A stretch of DNA of 64,000 nucleotides from the NCBI GenBank assembly GCA_037044905.1, contig JBAOKB010000109.1, positions 28,227 to 92,226 on the forward strand, in the 5' to 3' direction. Position 1 is the stretch's first letter, and the number at the start of each line of letters is the position of its first letter. Positions 32,457 to 43,945 of this stretch are shown here, piece by piece. The DNA comes from Hortaea werneckii. Lineage: Eukaryota; Ascomycota; Dothideomycetes; Mycosphaerellales; Teratosphaeriaceae. The notes below the pieces were generated by a model. The model searched no databases. It saw only the letters and a program-made list of their open reading frames with translations, and was not told the origin of the DNA. The position numbers were made by a program, and so were the translations under genes.

Positions 32457-34006
32457 ATGAACGGACCTGGATATTTGGCAGTCGCCATCCAGCCTGGACC
32501 CCAGACTGACGACAAAGCATTCCATGAGTGGTATAATGAAGAACATGGACCACTTCGCCTTCGTCTTCCGTACATAACAAGTGGCGACAGATATACTGCC
32601 GCGGATGGCCAGAAGCCTGAATGGAGCGCTGTCTACGACGTGACTGATCTGTCGGAACTGAACAAGCGACTCTACACTCGTCTACGTGAGGAGCGTTCGA
32701 CCAGGGAGAAGGATGTTATGAGCACATTTGAATCACTGGACCGTAAAATTTATCGTACCGTTGCTGAGAAAGGCTCTGTGGGAGACGCACCGGCACCAGT
32801 AACTATCGCCGTGTCTATGCGTGTGAACGAGGCCGACTTGCCGGAATTCAACAAGTGGTACGACGAAGAGCACGTACCCATGCTCTCCAGAATTCCTGGC
32901 TGGCTGCGGACGCGGCGCTTTGAGATGGTTGTGGGAGGTCTCAAAGGTATGCCGCCCACTGGGCAGGTCGAATGCCTTGCGGTCCACGATTATGCCGAAC
33001 AAAACGGTATCGACGGCCCAGAGCACAAGGCTGCCCAGGACACTCCTTGGAGGGCCAAGATCATGGAGAAAGTCTCCGACAAAGAGCGGCGTCAGTGGAA
33101 GCATCACCTTCGATTTGACGCCCTCGAGGAGCCACCATCAACTGTTGTGACCACCGACGGCGCTGAGATCCGCTACCAGCTGGAAGGAAACCCATCTGAC
33201 CCGGTCATCGTCTTTGTCAACTCTATCCTGACGAACCTCCATATTTGGGACGATGTGGCTAGAGCCCTCCAGACCACAGGGATAAATGGCAAGACGTATC
33301 GAACTCTCCGATACAACAGCCGTGGCTACGTCCAACAGGCAGCACGTAGCAACCCAACGCGGTTCGACCTGCTAGCGGATGATCTCGAGTACCTTCTCCA
33401 ACGTCTCCGCATCCCTAAAGTCCACGCCGTCGTCGGTGTCAGCATGGGCGGTGTGACGTCCATCAACTTTGCCATCCGCCATGCAGACATGCTCGAGAAG
33501 TTCGTAGCGTGCGATTGCAATGTGGCAGCGTCGCCAGCCAACAACACCGCCTGGGGCGAACGGATTGATCTCGCGAAAAGCGAAGGCATGGGCAAGTTGG
33601 CGGAAGTGACGACGAAGCGGTGGTTCACCGAACCGAACCATGACAAGCCCAACTTTAGCAAAGTCCTCGCCATGGTGCAACAAGCCAGCGTCGCGGGTTT
33701 TGAACAGAATGCCGGCGCGCTGTGCAACTACGACCTTAAGTCTCACCTCCCCAACATCAGAACGCCTGGACTACTGGTTGCTGGTGAAGGCGACGGGAAG
33801 CTGCCGGAAGTGATGCAAAAGTTCGGCATTCCGAACACGTCCTTCAAGAGCATTCCTAATGCGGGACACTTGCCTATGCTGGAGAATCACGACGCGTTCA
33901 TGGATGCATTGGCGGGGTTCCTGTAAGTACGTCAGTTCCCTATTGCGGCCCTCTTACGCTAGGGGTTCCCCTGCTAATCGATAGACTGCAGGAGGGAGCA
34001 AAGTAA
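32457..34006 (+). CDS. Fusion of two EthD-like domains with an alpha/beta-hydrolase
   Basis: Two exons, 32457-33922 and 33985-34006 (62-nt intron, CTAAT branch site), encode 495 aa. The first 220 residues hold two related halves, each with a WYxEEH motif (residues 25-30 and 134-139). This suggests a tandem dimeric alpha/beta-barrel of the EthD type. From about 225 onward is an alpha/beta-hydrolase resembling 3-oxoadipate enol-lactonases: nucleophile elbow GVSMGG (Ser329), an acidic GEGD segment and His471 in AGHLP. EthD-like proteins often act on aromatic or polyketide compounds, so a fused ring-processing or lactone-cleaving enzyme is plausible, but the substrate is unknown. The tiny last exon is supported by phase and replaces a stop that falls right on a GTAAGT donor. 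Confidence 0.82.
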
Positions 34007-34338
34007 GCTATGATGGGTTGAGTGGTGAAAAGAGGTCTTGTAGATAGTCGTCTGTCATGCACGGTATATACAGCAAAGCTCTTGCCACCGAACGCCTGTC
34101 CCGTGTCTCAAAGAAATATTTAGCCTTGCTCCGTGGAGTCAGGACTCTGGAATGAAGAACTTGCCACCACCACCACCACCAGCAGCAGCAGCAGCAAAGC
34201 CGCTGACTCTAACGTCTGGAAGTAGACCGTGCCGCCCAGATCACATTCCCGCATAAATCCGACGTTCACTGGCTGCCAGGCTAGATTGGAGCAAAAAAAA
34301 AAAAAAAAAAAAAGGAAAGGAAAGGAAAGAAAGAAGCC
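34007..34338. other. Convergent 3' intergenic
   Basis: 332 bp with CAC/CAG trinucleotide runs (34167-34196) and a 21-base A run (34293-34313) followed by GGAAA repeats. No gene. Confidence 0.6.
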
Positions 34339-35530
34339 TTAGAAAATCGGTTCCGACACCTCGGCGCTAATGCTGAGGATACTCTCAATCTCCCCCGCCG
34401 CAGTCCTACCCCATCCACACTCCGTGGCAACCCCGAACGGGAAATCTCCCAAGACTTCCCCGGCCGCAGCGACCATCTTCCGCGTCAAGTCCAAATTGTT
34501 CTCGTGCACGACGCCCAGGTAGAGCTCGGTATTGTGTTCTTTGAACGTCGGAAGCAGGTCGACTAAGGGTGCGAGGAAGGGTTCGAGGTTGGAGGCGGTG
34601 GATTTGGGCACGGGGAAGTGGATGAAGGTGATGGGGTGCGGGCTTTGCTCGTAGATGCGCCGAGTGCGTTCGACGAGTGCGGCGAGCGAGGTGGGTTCCA
34701 TGAAGTGGCGGTGGTCCATGTCACCTGTATTTCCGAAAGACCCGATATGTTAGCAAGAAGTTCGTGATATCCACGTCTCGCTCATACAGCCCGGTGATGG
34801 CAGTCTGACATAGACTATGGGGGGAAAGGGGGAAAATCTCACCATAGCAATTATGCAACCCAACCTCCACATCCCCATCCACCTGTCCAATCATCCTCAC
34901 GACGTAGTCAACGCAGTGCGCCCTAACCTTCTCCAGATCCCCATCCCCGAACCACGGCTGAAACAACTCATACCCCTCCCAGTACGCCGTATCGGCCGCG
35001 AGATCGATCTGGATAGCCAGCTCATCATGTGGGATCGCATCTTGAATCCGTCTGATCGCACGGAAAAGCGCTTCTTCGTAGATCGGCTCGACTTTGGCCT
35101 GGAAAGCCGCTTGCACAAAGGGAGCCAGCACGGAAGCCACGGTAGGGATGCAAGCTTGGAATTTTGTCGTCGGGTGCAGAATCCCCTCAGCTTTCATCTT
35201 TTTGAAGACCGCATAGCTCTCGATCGCCGCAGTGTCGTATCCGGTCTCCACGGGCCCGGCTTCTTGCAGCTTCCTGACCCCCTCGTCCACTTCGGCGGCG
35301 GTATAGTCGCGTGCGGGGATCTTGCTGTTCATTTGGAAGAGCGTGCTCATTTCGGGGACTGGGGAGAAGACGGAGGCTTGGAACATGGTGAACATGTTGC
35401 GTGCGCCGGTCTCGCCGTCCGGGATGCGTTTGAGTCGGTTCGGCATCCCGGCGGTGCATTGGCGCAGGACGTCTTCGGTGCTGGGCAGGGGGACGCTGCC
35501 GACTAGGTGGCAGCCACGGACGGTCGGCAT
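34339..35530 (-). CDS. UROD/MetE-like (cobalamin-independent methionine synthase fold) protein
   Basis: Two exons, 35530-34843 and 34724-34339 (118-nt intron, phase 1), encode 357 aa. The start MPTVRGCHLVGSVPLP, the RIPDGETG motif and a C-terminal HFP...ATECGWGR segment fit a fungal family distantly related to uroporphyrinogen decarboxylase and the methionine synthase MetE barrel. A Cys near the C-terminus (ECGWGR) is in the place where MetE proteins hold a zinc ligand. This is comparison from memory, not an alignment. The methyl-transfer or lyase substrate is unknown. It is convergent with the EthD-hydrolase fusion, so a shared pathway is possible but not shown. Confidence 0.78.
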
Positions 35531-36911
35531 GGTTGCTTTCGGGGTGGAGGTTGGTTGGGAGGTAGGTGGGTAGGTGAACTCTAAGGGTCCTGAGCAATAA
35601 TCGCTTCTTCTCTGGTTCTGATTATTCGGTGGGCAGAGAGGAGGGTCGCCGGGGTGGGGTATTCAAGAAGTCGTTGGGTACATCAGCTCGTGTAATAGGG
35701 AAGATGAGAGACTGGCCTGGACGCAACAGCTACGATAAAACGTAGAAGATTGTCCACAGGCTCTACTTGCCCATATAGCAAACTATAGCCCTTGGCCGGC
35801 CGCTACAAACCCACCAAATCCAGGCGGCGGCGGGGAAATTCGGGCTAGCTCTCTGATGGTCACGACTACTCCTCCTACTACGAATGCTCGATCATGTAAC
35901 GACGTTTGCGGCAGATGTGAGCAGAGGATCTCGAGCAATCTTCCAGCCTGTCAAGGCGCGGTCAAACGGTCGTGCTGGACTGGCGTGGGGTGCCACCCTC
36001 TCGCGTCTGGACTACTACGCCGCGCTTCTGCATCGGAACCGCACCTGATGCAGGGATCGTACCTTAGTTTGCAGTGCTATGGGCCGTTTGGCTGCGCGTT
36101 GAGAGCGTCGACTAGACTGGATACGGGCGAGTGTCCAAACGAGATGATGGTAAGCGAGTTTCGGCTGTGGAAGAGGGGCTTGCAGATGGGCAGGCCGGCA
36201 GAGTGAGAAAGAGGGGTGGTGTTCTATGCTGTGTCGTGATGCTTGCTTGCTGTTGTACCTACTTCTGTACCTAGGCAACCCAGAAGTCAACTGTCTTCGG
36301 CCCGGCTAAGAAAGGAATGGCGGACGAGAAAGACGCAAGAAGTATACTACTACAGTGTATACATGATATTTCAACCCAAAAACCTAAAAGATGACAAATG
36401 AACGGAATTATAGCTGTGATGAGATCAGATACTACGTACAATTAACTCCGACCAAATCCCCATTCAAAGTTTCCACTAGAGCATGACTCGTAGCCGACAC
36501 AGCCAGCCTTTCGCTCACTTCGACCAGCGTTTCGTGGTAGGAGGTATGTAGGGGAATACGTGCGAAGTGAAAAAAATTCTTCCCGAGGTAGGTAGAACGC
36601 CCTATAGAAAGGTAAGCTGCCATTCTGTTTCGGGCATTTTGCAGCGGGCAGGGTATATGGCCACTTCAGGTCCCGACACAATGGATATGGCACCGGCGGA
36701 ACTGCTTCTTCCTTATTGTTCGACCCGCCTGACACGCGAGTAGCTGGGGTTCGACAGACAGGATGAACCATCGCATTGGGTCAGCAATCGCTCTAGCAGG
36801 ATAAATATAGGAGGAATCCCCCTCCCCGAAAACGCCCTTGATCCCACTCCTCAAGCCTCTCACCTCTTCGACGACCTGTATCTACCTGCCACCTCCATCG
36901 ATATTCTCACC
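35531..36911. other. Intergenic, nothing recognised
   Basis: About 1.4 kb with promoters of two divergent genes. No ORF with family support. A short AT-rich patch lies around 36330-36440. Confidence 0.5.
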
Positions 36912-38023
36912 ATGGAAGCCGACGAGCAGAATGACCATGATAGCACCTTCGGCGGCTCGCGAGCCTCGCTAGCAAGCAGCAGCACTTCGCTCGAATCGGC
37001 CATTACGAACTACCAATACGAGCACGGCCGGCGGTACCATGGCTACCAGGCTGGGAAGTACCACTTCCCTAACGACGAGCAGGAGCTGAATCGCATGGAC
37101 ATCGAACACCACAATCAGCGGCTCCAGATGAACGGTGCCCTGCACATGTGCCCGCTCGAGGATCCAGAAGAGATCCTAGAGCTGGGCACAGGGAGCGGCA
37201 TCTGGGCGATGGACATGGCGGATCTCTACCCGCGGGCGCAGATCATCGGGACAGATCTAAGTCCTGTGCAGCCCAGCTGGGTGCCGCCGAACTGCAAGTT
37301 CGAAGTGGACGATTTCGAGCTGGACTGGACGTACGGGTCGAACCGGTTCGATATGGTCTTCGAACGGTTCCTGATCGGGTCCATCTCAGACCACACGCGG
37401 CTCTACAAGGAAGCCTTCGCAGCGCTGAAACCCGGAGGATGGTTAGAGGCCGTCGAGATGGAAGCGCATACCTTCTCCGACGACGACACGTTGCCAAAGG
37501 ATTCGGCCCTGGTCAAGTGGGGCCACCTGATCCACGAGGCCTTCGCCAAGATGGGCAGGCCTTTTCCAAAGGTGGAGGAGTACAAGCGATATATGGAGGA
37601 CGCCGGGTTCGTCAATGTGGAGTTCCAGATCATGAAGAGGCCGAATAACGACTGGCCGAGGGATCCGAGGTGGAAGGAGATTGGCAAGGTTGGTTTTTTG
37701 TCCCCACTCTCTGTCCTTCACCCCTTCTCGTCTAACGCTCGTCCTAATAGTTCTGCTGTCTGAACTACCTCGAAGGCTTGGAAGGCTTCACCATAGCCCC
37801 CTTCACGCGCGTGCTCGGCTGGAAGAAAGAGGAAGTCGACGTCTTCCTAGCCCAGGTGAGGAAAGAGATGGTATCAAGAAAGATCCACGGGTGGATGAAG
37901 GGGTATGTTTTCTCCGTCTCTTTCCCGTCCCCTTTGCGAACGATTAAGGGCTTTTGCTAATCCCATCCAACTAGATTCGTGCTCACTGCCCAAAAGCCAC
38001 TATACCCTGCTGCTGCTGCTTGA
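36912..38023 (+). CDS. SAM-dependent methyltransferase, LaeA-like
   Basis: Three exons, 36912-37688, 37751-37902 and 37975-38023, join in phase to 325 aa. The SAM-binding motif I is ILELGTGSGIWAMDMAD (about residues 88-104), followed by the acidic GTDLSPVQPSWVPPN loop and a FDMVFERFLIGSISD motif, as in the fungal family containing LaeA and the TAM-type methyltransferases. An N-terminal Ser-rich stretch precedes the YEHGRRYHGYQAGKY segment typical of that family. Many paralogues modify small molecules in secondary metabolism; LaeA itself is a global regulator, so paralogy rather than identity is the safe reading. Intron 1 begins GTTGGT, a weak donor, but frame and family continuity support it. 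Confidence 0.87.
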
Positions 38024-38445
38024 GTACCGCTGCCTCCGAAACTAAAGAACGAAACCTTGAGCAAAGATCGCCTTCCCGTCCTCGCGTATTGAGCGTTTCG
38101 TCGATGCCCTCGTATATACCCCTTGGATATTCTGTAAATGCTTTCGCTCAAGGTTGCAGCCGTTGTGCTCAGGTTGATTGTTGTGTGAAGTGATAACTAC
38201 TTTCGTATCAAGCGAGGGGGTTGCAGTCAAAGCACCGCCTTGTATGTAGGTGCGTTCAAATTGAGTTTGTGGACGCTCGATTCGGAAGGTACGTTGTCAA
38301 CAAAGAAGGCAGGCGCGATGGACTTCGAATCAAAATTTCATAGACTTCACTTATACCCCTACTGCACATCTTTGTAAGAAAGTATGCTCTTCTACAAAAA
38401 CGAGAGTAGTCATGTCTTCGCTAGAACAAATGGCGACAGGAAACT

Positions 38446-38488
<43 letters not shown>

Positions 38489-39003
38489 AACACATCATTG
38501 TCTTGATTGAAAGAAGACATGAGCCACCAATTCGGTCCCTTGAACCCTTTGCTCAACGTTTGCATCGTTACAAACACCAGATCTCAGGCTCGCCGAAGTA
38601 TTCCATTGCAAAGCAGCCAATACTACTTTCTATAGTGTACCCGAGCGAATGTTTTCGCTCTCGGACACTTGCGAGGTTCAGCCTGTGGCTGCGACGTTAG
38701 GGTTGTGTAGGGTTATGCATTGCCTATCTGGGTATCGACGGCATGGTCTCAGTGGGTAAGGAGTTTTCGTTGGGTCATTTCCACATTGAACGCGATCGGA
38801 GATTGGTCATCGTCTGTTTAATGCGTCGATCTGTTGTGCTTGCGTTCGTAAAACGCACAACCCCATCGCCGAATGTGTTCAACGTTTGGAATTCAAGCAA
38901 TTCAATTCCTACAACGCGAATGACAGTTCGGGCATTCCCGTGACTTGGAGCACCAAAGCGACATTAATTGCATTTTGAGAATCATTCCTCCCTCCCCACC
39001 TGT
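38024..39003. other. Convergent intergenic with poly-G tract
   Basis: About 980 bp between two methyltransferase genes. It holds the 38-base G run listed separately and otherwise nothing recognised. Confidence 0.55.
38450..38487. repeat. Poly-G homopolymer, 38 bases
   Basis: An uninterrupted G run, same length as the C run at 20060-20097. It could form G-quadruplex structures if real; it could also be an assembly or polishing artefact. Confidence 0.9.
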
Positions 39004-39898
39004 TCACTTCCTACCTAGGCCAACGATGGAAACGCCCTCAAGTTGACCGGGAGCCAAAGGACACATGCCCTTTAGCGTTTCGACCATAAGAGCTTTCATC
39101 GTCTTCTTCTCCTCGTCAGACATATCGCTTGTCAAATGAACCATGTGTGGAAGCTTCGTGACCAGAAACTCTACGAAGCCTTCGTGGTCATCGAAGCCCA
39201 TGTGCACCGTCACACGATGAGTCTCAACATCGCGAAAGCCTGCTTTCATCAACTCATCACGCACACCCGAATCGCTCCGCCATTCGACAGGGATCTCGGG
39301 TAGTTGTTTGTCGGGACGGACTCTGGCGACATCTCCCATGATCTTCATCCACTGGTTGTCTTCCCACGAAGAGAGCGAGAGGACGCCGTCCTCCCTCAGG
39401 ACCCGCTTGCTCTCGCTGAGACACTTCTGAGGGTCGGGAGTCATGAAGTAGACCCAACCTGCAAAGACATGCGACATACTGTCGTCGGCCACATCGACCA
39501 GGTCCATGGCGTTTTGAACCTTGGTCTGGACCCTCTTCCATGTCGATGTCGGCGATGCTTTGTCCTTGGTCAGATTGACTTGCTTGATCATTCCTTCGCT
39601 GAAGTCGGCGCAAGTTAAGCTGCAACTGTCTGGTAAACCCGAGCCATACTCGTCGATGATCCGAGACATGATCGGACCAGGCCCACAACCGTTGTCCAGG
39701 ATTCCGGTTGCACTGGACAGCGGTACAAGGGCATGGGCGCGCTCCAACATCTTGGAGATGGGGGCTTTGCTGGTTTGATAGGTCATCTTTTCATATCCGG
39801 AAGCAAGTTGCTCCCAGTCTTCACCTTTAGCTGGATATATGTTAGCATAGTCGACAGTGTGAAAGGAGGGCGAGCATACTGTCGCTTAGTTTAGACAT
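39004..39898 (-). CDS. SAM-dependent methyltransferase, UbiE type
   Basis: Two exons, 39898-39880 and 39830-39004 (49-nt intron, phase 1), encode 281 aa. The short first exon gives MSKLSD. The second starts with a WEQLASGYEK segment and then motif I ILDNGCGPGPIMSRIIDEYG (about residues 53-72), the acidic post-I CADFSEGM, and motif III around REDGVLSLSSWEDN. This is the class I methyltransferase fold of the Methyltransf_11/UbiE group. Fungal paralogues commonly act in secondary metabolism. The substrate is unknown; it is tail-to-tail with the LaeA-like gene. Confidence 0.87.
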
Positions 39899-40439
39899 GT
39901 CTTCTGTTGTTCAACCTCAAAACAACTTGTGGCGGCCAGTGGATTGAAAGGCTTCAGAGTAGTTTATGCAATGGAACGAAGAATGGGGAAAGGAAGGCAT
40001 TTTTTTACTTTGGGAGCGACGGAAGACTACTTTAAATATTGTCGCTATGTAAGAGGATGCCTCAACCATGATGGTCCACTGAACAGTAGTACTGTTCTTA
40101 CATTCGTCAGCTCGTCGGAGACATATCTACCTAGAAGTCCAAGTTCAGATTAGCCTTCGGAGAGTTCTTTGTAACGAAGGCTTTAGCCATAGTAGAGCAA
40201 TGTGTTAGACCCCTGTCTTCTACGAGCTAATATGCAATGTCTGGTAGCTCCTAACCTTTTCTTAGTCAATTTTAACGAGTTCCTTCCTCACTGCTAGGTA
40301 GAATAGACGGTGGTTCCTTCTCAAAATGCTCCTTGGACCCCTATACTCGGCATGAGCTTCCCCCCTTGTTATTGCCTCTAAGTACGAACCTCACATCACA
40401 TCAGACATCAATCGGATCAGAAGATTCGACCAATCACAA
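39899..40439. other. Intergenic, nothing recognised
   Basis: About 540 bp between the methyltransferase start and the tRNA-Gly gene. No ORF with support. Confidence 0.5.
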
Positions 40440-40562
40440 GCGTTGGTGGTTTAGTGGTAAAATTGGCCGTTGCCATCCTCGTTTCCTTCATAGGAAGTAG
40501 TGCAATTACTTCCTAGAAGGGACAACATCGGCCAGCCCCGGGTTCGATTCCCGGCCGACGCA
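40440..40562 (+). tRNA. tRNA-Gly(GCC) with a 52-nt intron
   Basis: The mature tRNA folds fully: acceptor stem GCGTTGG with CCGACGC (one G-U pair), D arm GGTTTAGTGGTAAAATT, anticodon stem GGCCG/CGGCC with loop TTGCCAT, and T arm CCGGGTTCGATTCCCGG. Anticodon GCC is at 40472-40474. The intron (40476-40527) sits between bases 37 and 38, the canonical place, and contains a hairpin GGAAGTAG/TTACTTCC. The discriminator base is A40562. Confidence 0.93.
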
Positions 40563-41099
40563 TCTTCTTTTGTTTTTGCCCTTGGCATGCATTTTCAAAG
40601 GCATTTTGACTCCACTTTTGCAAGGATATGCCCCTCTGCAGACCACGCCTCGCCGTCTATCGGGAAAAGGGGTTACCCCTGTCCTACCCCTTAGCGGTTC
40701 TTTTGGTCTTACAGCATTCGAGAGCACTACTAACAGTAGATTGGGAGCCACAGTTACTATTGTACTCGGCTATAGAATAAGAACTACTCCAATGAAAGAT
40801 TATTCCCCGTCCAAAATTGTACCGTGTGTCCCCCCGGTACGCCATATAGGACCACACAAAGTAAGTCCTTTGCCCTCGTGACCTCTATGCCATGGATCAA
40901 ACACCTGCCCTTGCAAATTTCATGTACTTCATTGAACATTCCTAAGCCATGCCTTCGTGAACATCATATACCCGTTTCAAAAAAGGGGGGAAAAAAAAAA
41001 AAAGCCCACTTGCCGTGGGGGCGGAGGGTGAAGCAGTCTTCAGACCCCTACACAGAAACAAAACGTCCTCATCAATCGCCTTCGTCATTCGAAAAGTCT
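40563..41099. other. Intergenic, nothing recognised
   Basis: About 540 bp between the tRNA and the next gene end, with short G and A runs (40984-41004). No gene. Confidence 0.5.
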
Positions 41100-42601
41100 T
41101 CAGACCTGAACAGCGCTCCGAGCCAGACTTCTCTTCAAGCCGAGACTGCTCCTCCCGGCCTCCTTCGCACAACCCCGTAGTCCAGGGTCATCGGAAGCAA
41201 AGCCGCCGACCCCGCCGGCTTCGAAGCGTCCGGCTTCCTTGCCTAGCGAGTATCCGGCGCTGAAGGAGACGGCGGAGAAGAAGAGCACGACGCCTGCGGA
41301 GACGACCCAGGTGAGGAGGGTGGGTGTGACGGCTAGCTCGTCGTGGGCGCTTCCGCGACGAGCTTTCTTGAGTCGTCGTTCGCGGCTTGTGCTTCGTGTC
41401 CGGACGTTTGCTTTGCGTTTTTCTTTTGGGGCCTGAGGCTGATGGTGGGGACTCGATGAGGAGGACGTGGAGGTTGAGGTGCGACGGAGCGTGGGGTGGA
41501 AGGTCGGCTCTTGGAATTGCTGCGGCGATGAGGTCGGCTGGTTGACCGGCGCTGCGGATTCCGGAATGAGGCGGAAGGACATGGGCTCTGGTCGGTGGCC
41601 TCTTTGCCCCTGTGTTCGAGTGGAGTCGGCCGTCGGCGGCCGCTTCTGTGGCTCGGCGGATTTCGGCAAGCCACGTGCGGCGGCCGCACATGAGAGGAGA
41701 GTGGAGAGGCTGGCGCGAAGAGCTTCGTCGTGCTGCGCTGCAGCAGATGGATTGTAGGAGGGCGAAAGAATATTCTGCGGTAAATGGCCTGGCGTGCGAG
41801 CCTCGGAGGACTGTCGGCCGGTGTGTCTGGCCGTGGGGCGTGAAGAGGGGAAGTATGATCCTACGACAGGCTGGCTGGCATGTCGCATCGAACCGCTCGA
41901 TGGTGGATGAGAAAAGGCGTTCGGCTGGGGCGTGAAGCATGCTTCACTATTCGCACGCAAAGGATAGTTGACCGCTGTTCGGTTCTCATCATCGTCTTCG
42001 GATATTCGCTCCTGTCCGTTATCTTCTGAAGCCGATGAGTTGCCACCAAGCGACCTTCGACCACTTCTCTGCTGCTGTGATGCCATAGCAACGCCTTCGC
42101 CCGAGCTCGACATGATTCTATCATCCTCGCTCTCGCTCTCCTCGTACTCATCTTGGCTACTCGTACTGGGCGCCCTGCTCGCGATGTTCAGGTGACTAGG
42201 TGCACCGGGTCTCAGGGTTCGTCTCCGACGTTGCCGTGCATCGTTTTGGACTCTTGTACCGGTTGTAGCCGGGTCGTCGTTGATAGACGACAGCGAGGAT
42301 GACGAAGGCTGCGAAGAGATCTCCACCCATGAATCTGGAATCGCGCAATAATCAGTGTATTGTTCGTATGGAAAGCAATAGCAGGGTGGAAATGTCATTT
42401 TGCAGGCTACGCAAAGCGGATGCATGTCCACGACAACGAAACCGCGAGTCTGTGATGACTGCACCCTACAAAGCATGCATACTTACCATCAGATAGTGTG
42501 CGCCTCTCAAACGAAGCCGAGCGTGATGCCGGATCCATCATTGCCTCGTGACCAGGTCCAAGTCGCCTACGGACGTGATCGCTCAATTGATGGCCTTCCA
42601 T
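41100..42601 (-). CDS. Disordered protein with C-terminal membrane segment
   Basis: Two exons, 42601-42487 and 42334-41100 (152-nt intron, phase 1), encode 449 aa. Most of the protein is low-complexity Ser/Arg/Glu/Pro with no domain. Near residues 378-402 a hydrophobic stretch (LLTWVVSAGVVLFFSAVSF) forms one predicted membrane helix, preceded by a basic RERRLKKARRGS segment and followed by about 45 residues. This suggests a single-pass membrane protein with a long cytosolic or nucleoplasmic N-terminus. Not recognised further. The start ATG at 42601 is the first in-frame ATG. Confidence 0.7.
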
Positions 42602-43834
42602 CGTTGCCGTCGTCAATAGCTTCCCGCTGTCTTATTGTGTCTTTAAGCCGCCAATTCGCTCAGATGCGCTGGCCCCAAAAGCTCCAGTGGATACTGCCTT
42701 ACAATTCCCCAACCACCCAGCTCTGTATCATACGATGCCGATACCGGGTTCGCAGGCCGGGGTTGTTTCGAGTCGGTGATGCCCGATGTTATCGCTCGTT
42801 GGTGTCGCTGTATCCGATCGCTTTTAGTGAACGCCGGAAGATTGTCAAAACGTAGTCTTCAACAAGTACTGCGCTCTAGGAATCCAGTGACAAGAGACAA
42901 AGCAGGAAGTACTCGTCAGCCGGTCGGTGAGGTTTATGCCTGGGCTGGCCCTGGGGACGGACCCTCTGCCAGCAGCCTGAGACCCGAAGCCGATTGGTCA
43001 CCTGCGCCGTGACGATCGACAAACGTGGGGTGGCTGCGCGCGCGGGCACTCGGTGGGGTTGTCCCAAGTGGCGGCCTCGGCCGGATTGTGCCTATACTGT
43101 ATCCTCAAGTATAAACAGAACAAGTCGAAGTCTCATTCATTGCAGTCCTGCTAGAGGCGATATCATGAACAGCATGGGGATCTCGCGAAAGTCCTATTTC
43201 AAGTTCGAAAGGGATGCGCGCCATTCACGCAGGGACCTGCAAGAAAGCAGAAACATGCCCCAGCGGCCAGCAAAGGCACCGATCTTATCCTAAAACGGGA
43301 AGTCCAGGATGATTTGGAGATAGGCACATGCTACCATATAGGACTACTAGAGCTTGATCCTGTGACCTTGTGGCTCTCCGGGGACTTCGCCCCTGTGCTC
43401 GATTCGTATGCCCTCTCAGGCAGCACATGTGCGCGTGTCATGACAGCTTGGGTTACTCAATGTGACCAGTCGATTTGTGATCGTGAAGCTACTCAATGTA
43501 GACAAGACCATTGTTCACTAGTTGACCAGCAAATGGGAGGGAAAACGTCCGAGGAAAGAAGACTTGCAGCAAAAGTGCGTAACAATTACATGGTTTTGAA
43601 TTACCTCGCTCGAAATACCATATACTCGGCGTAGGAAATAAAAACACCCCAACACCATTCGCAGCAAAAAACACTTTTATCGATACAAGTCGTCCTCATG
43701 CCTCGCAGCTGTCCTTGAACGCCGTTGCGCTTCCTCCGCTATACGTATCCCCATCGTGATACCATTTACTGCTTCTTTCCCTTTGCACTCTTTCGCTCTA
43801 ACGGCGAGCTCTGCGATCGGGCGACAACATCTTT
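42602..43834. other. Intergenic, nothing recognised
   Basis: About 1.2 kb. Several short ORFs (for example 43314-43634 plus) lack any family signature or splice support. Confidence 0.5.
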
Positions 43835-43945
43835 CTAGAACGTCGTCTTCTTCCCGCTGAACTTGGCAAAGGGGGCGCCTTTCTTTTTAGGAGGCTGTGG
43901 CGCGGCATCGGCATCAGACTTCCGGGCCTTCTTCGCATCCTTTTT
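43835..43945 (-). other. In-frame 36-codon extension beyond the GAR2 stop
   Basis: Directly after the TAG of the GAR2-like gene the same frame stays open for 36 sense codons to a second TAG at 43835-43837. The predicted segment is Lys-rich and ends FSGKKTTF, nearly the same as the FSGKKVTF that ends the main protein. It could be a readthrough extension, a second C-terminus reached by unseen splicing, or a duplicated gene end. Confidence 0.5.

Noticed and set aside
41467..41940. Plus- and minus-strand ORFs in the tail-TM gene
   Set aside because: Shadows of a GC-rich low-complexity exon.
43314..43634. Plus ORF of 106 codons
   Set aside because: No start context, no family signature, no splice partner.
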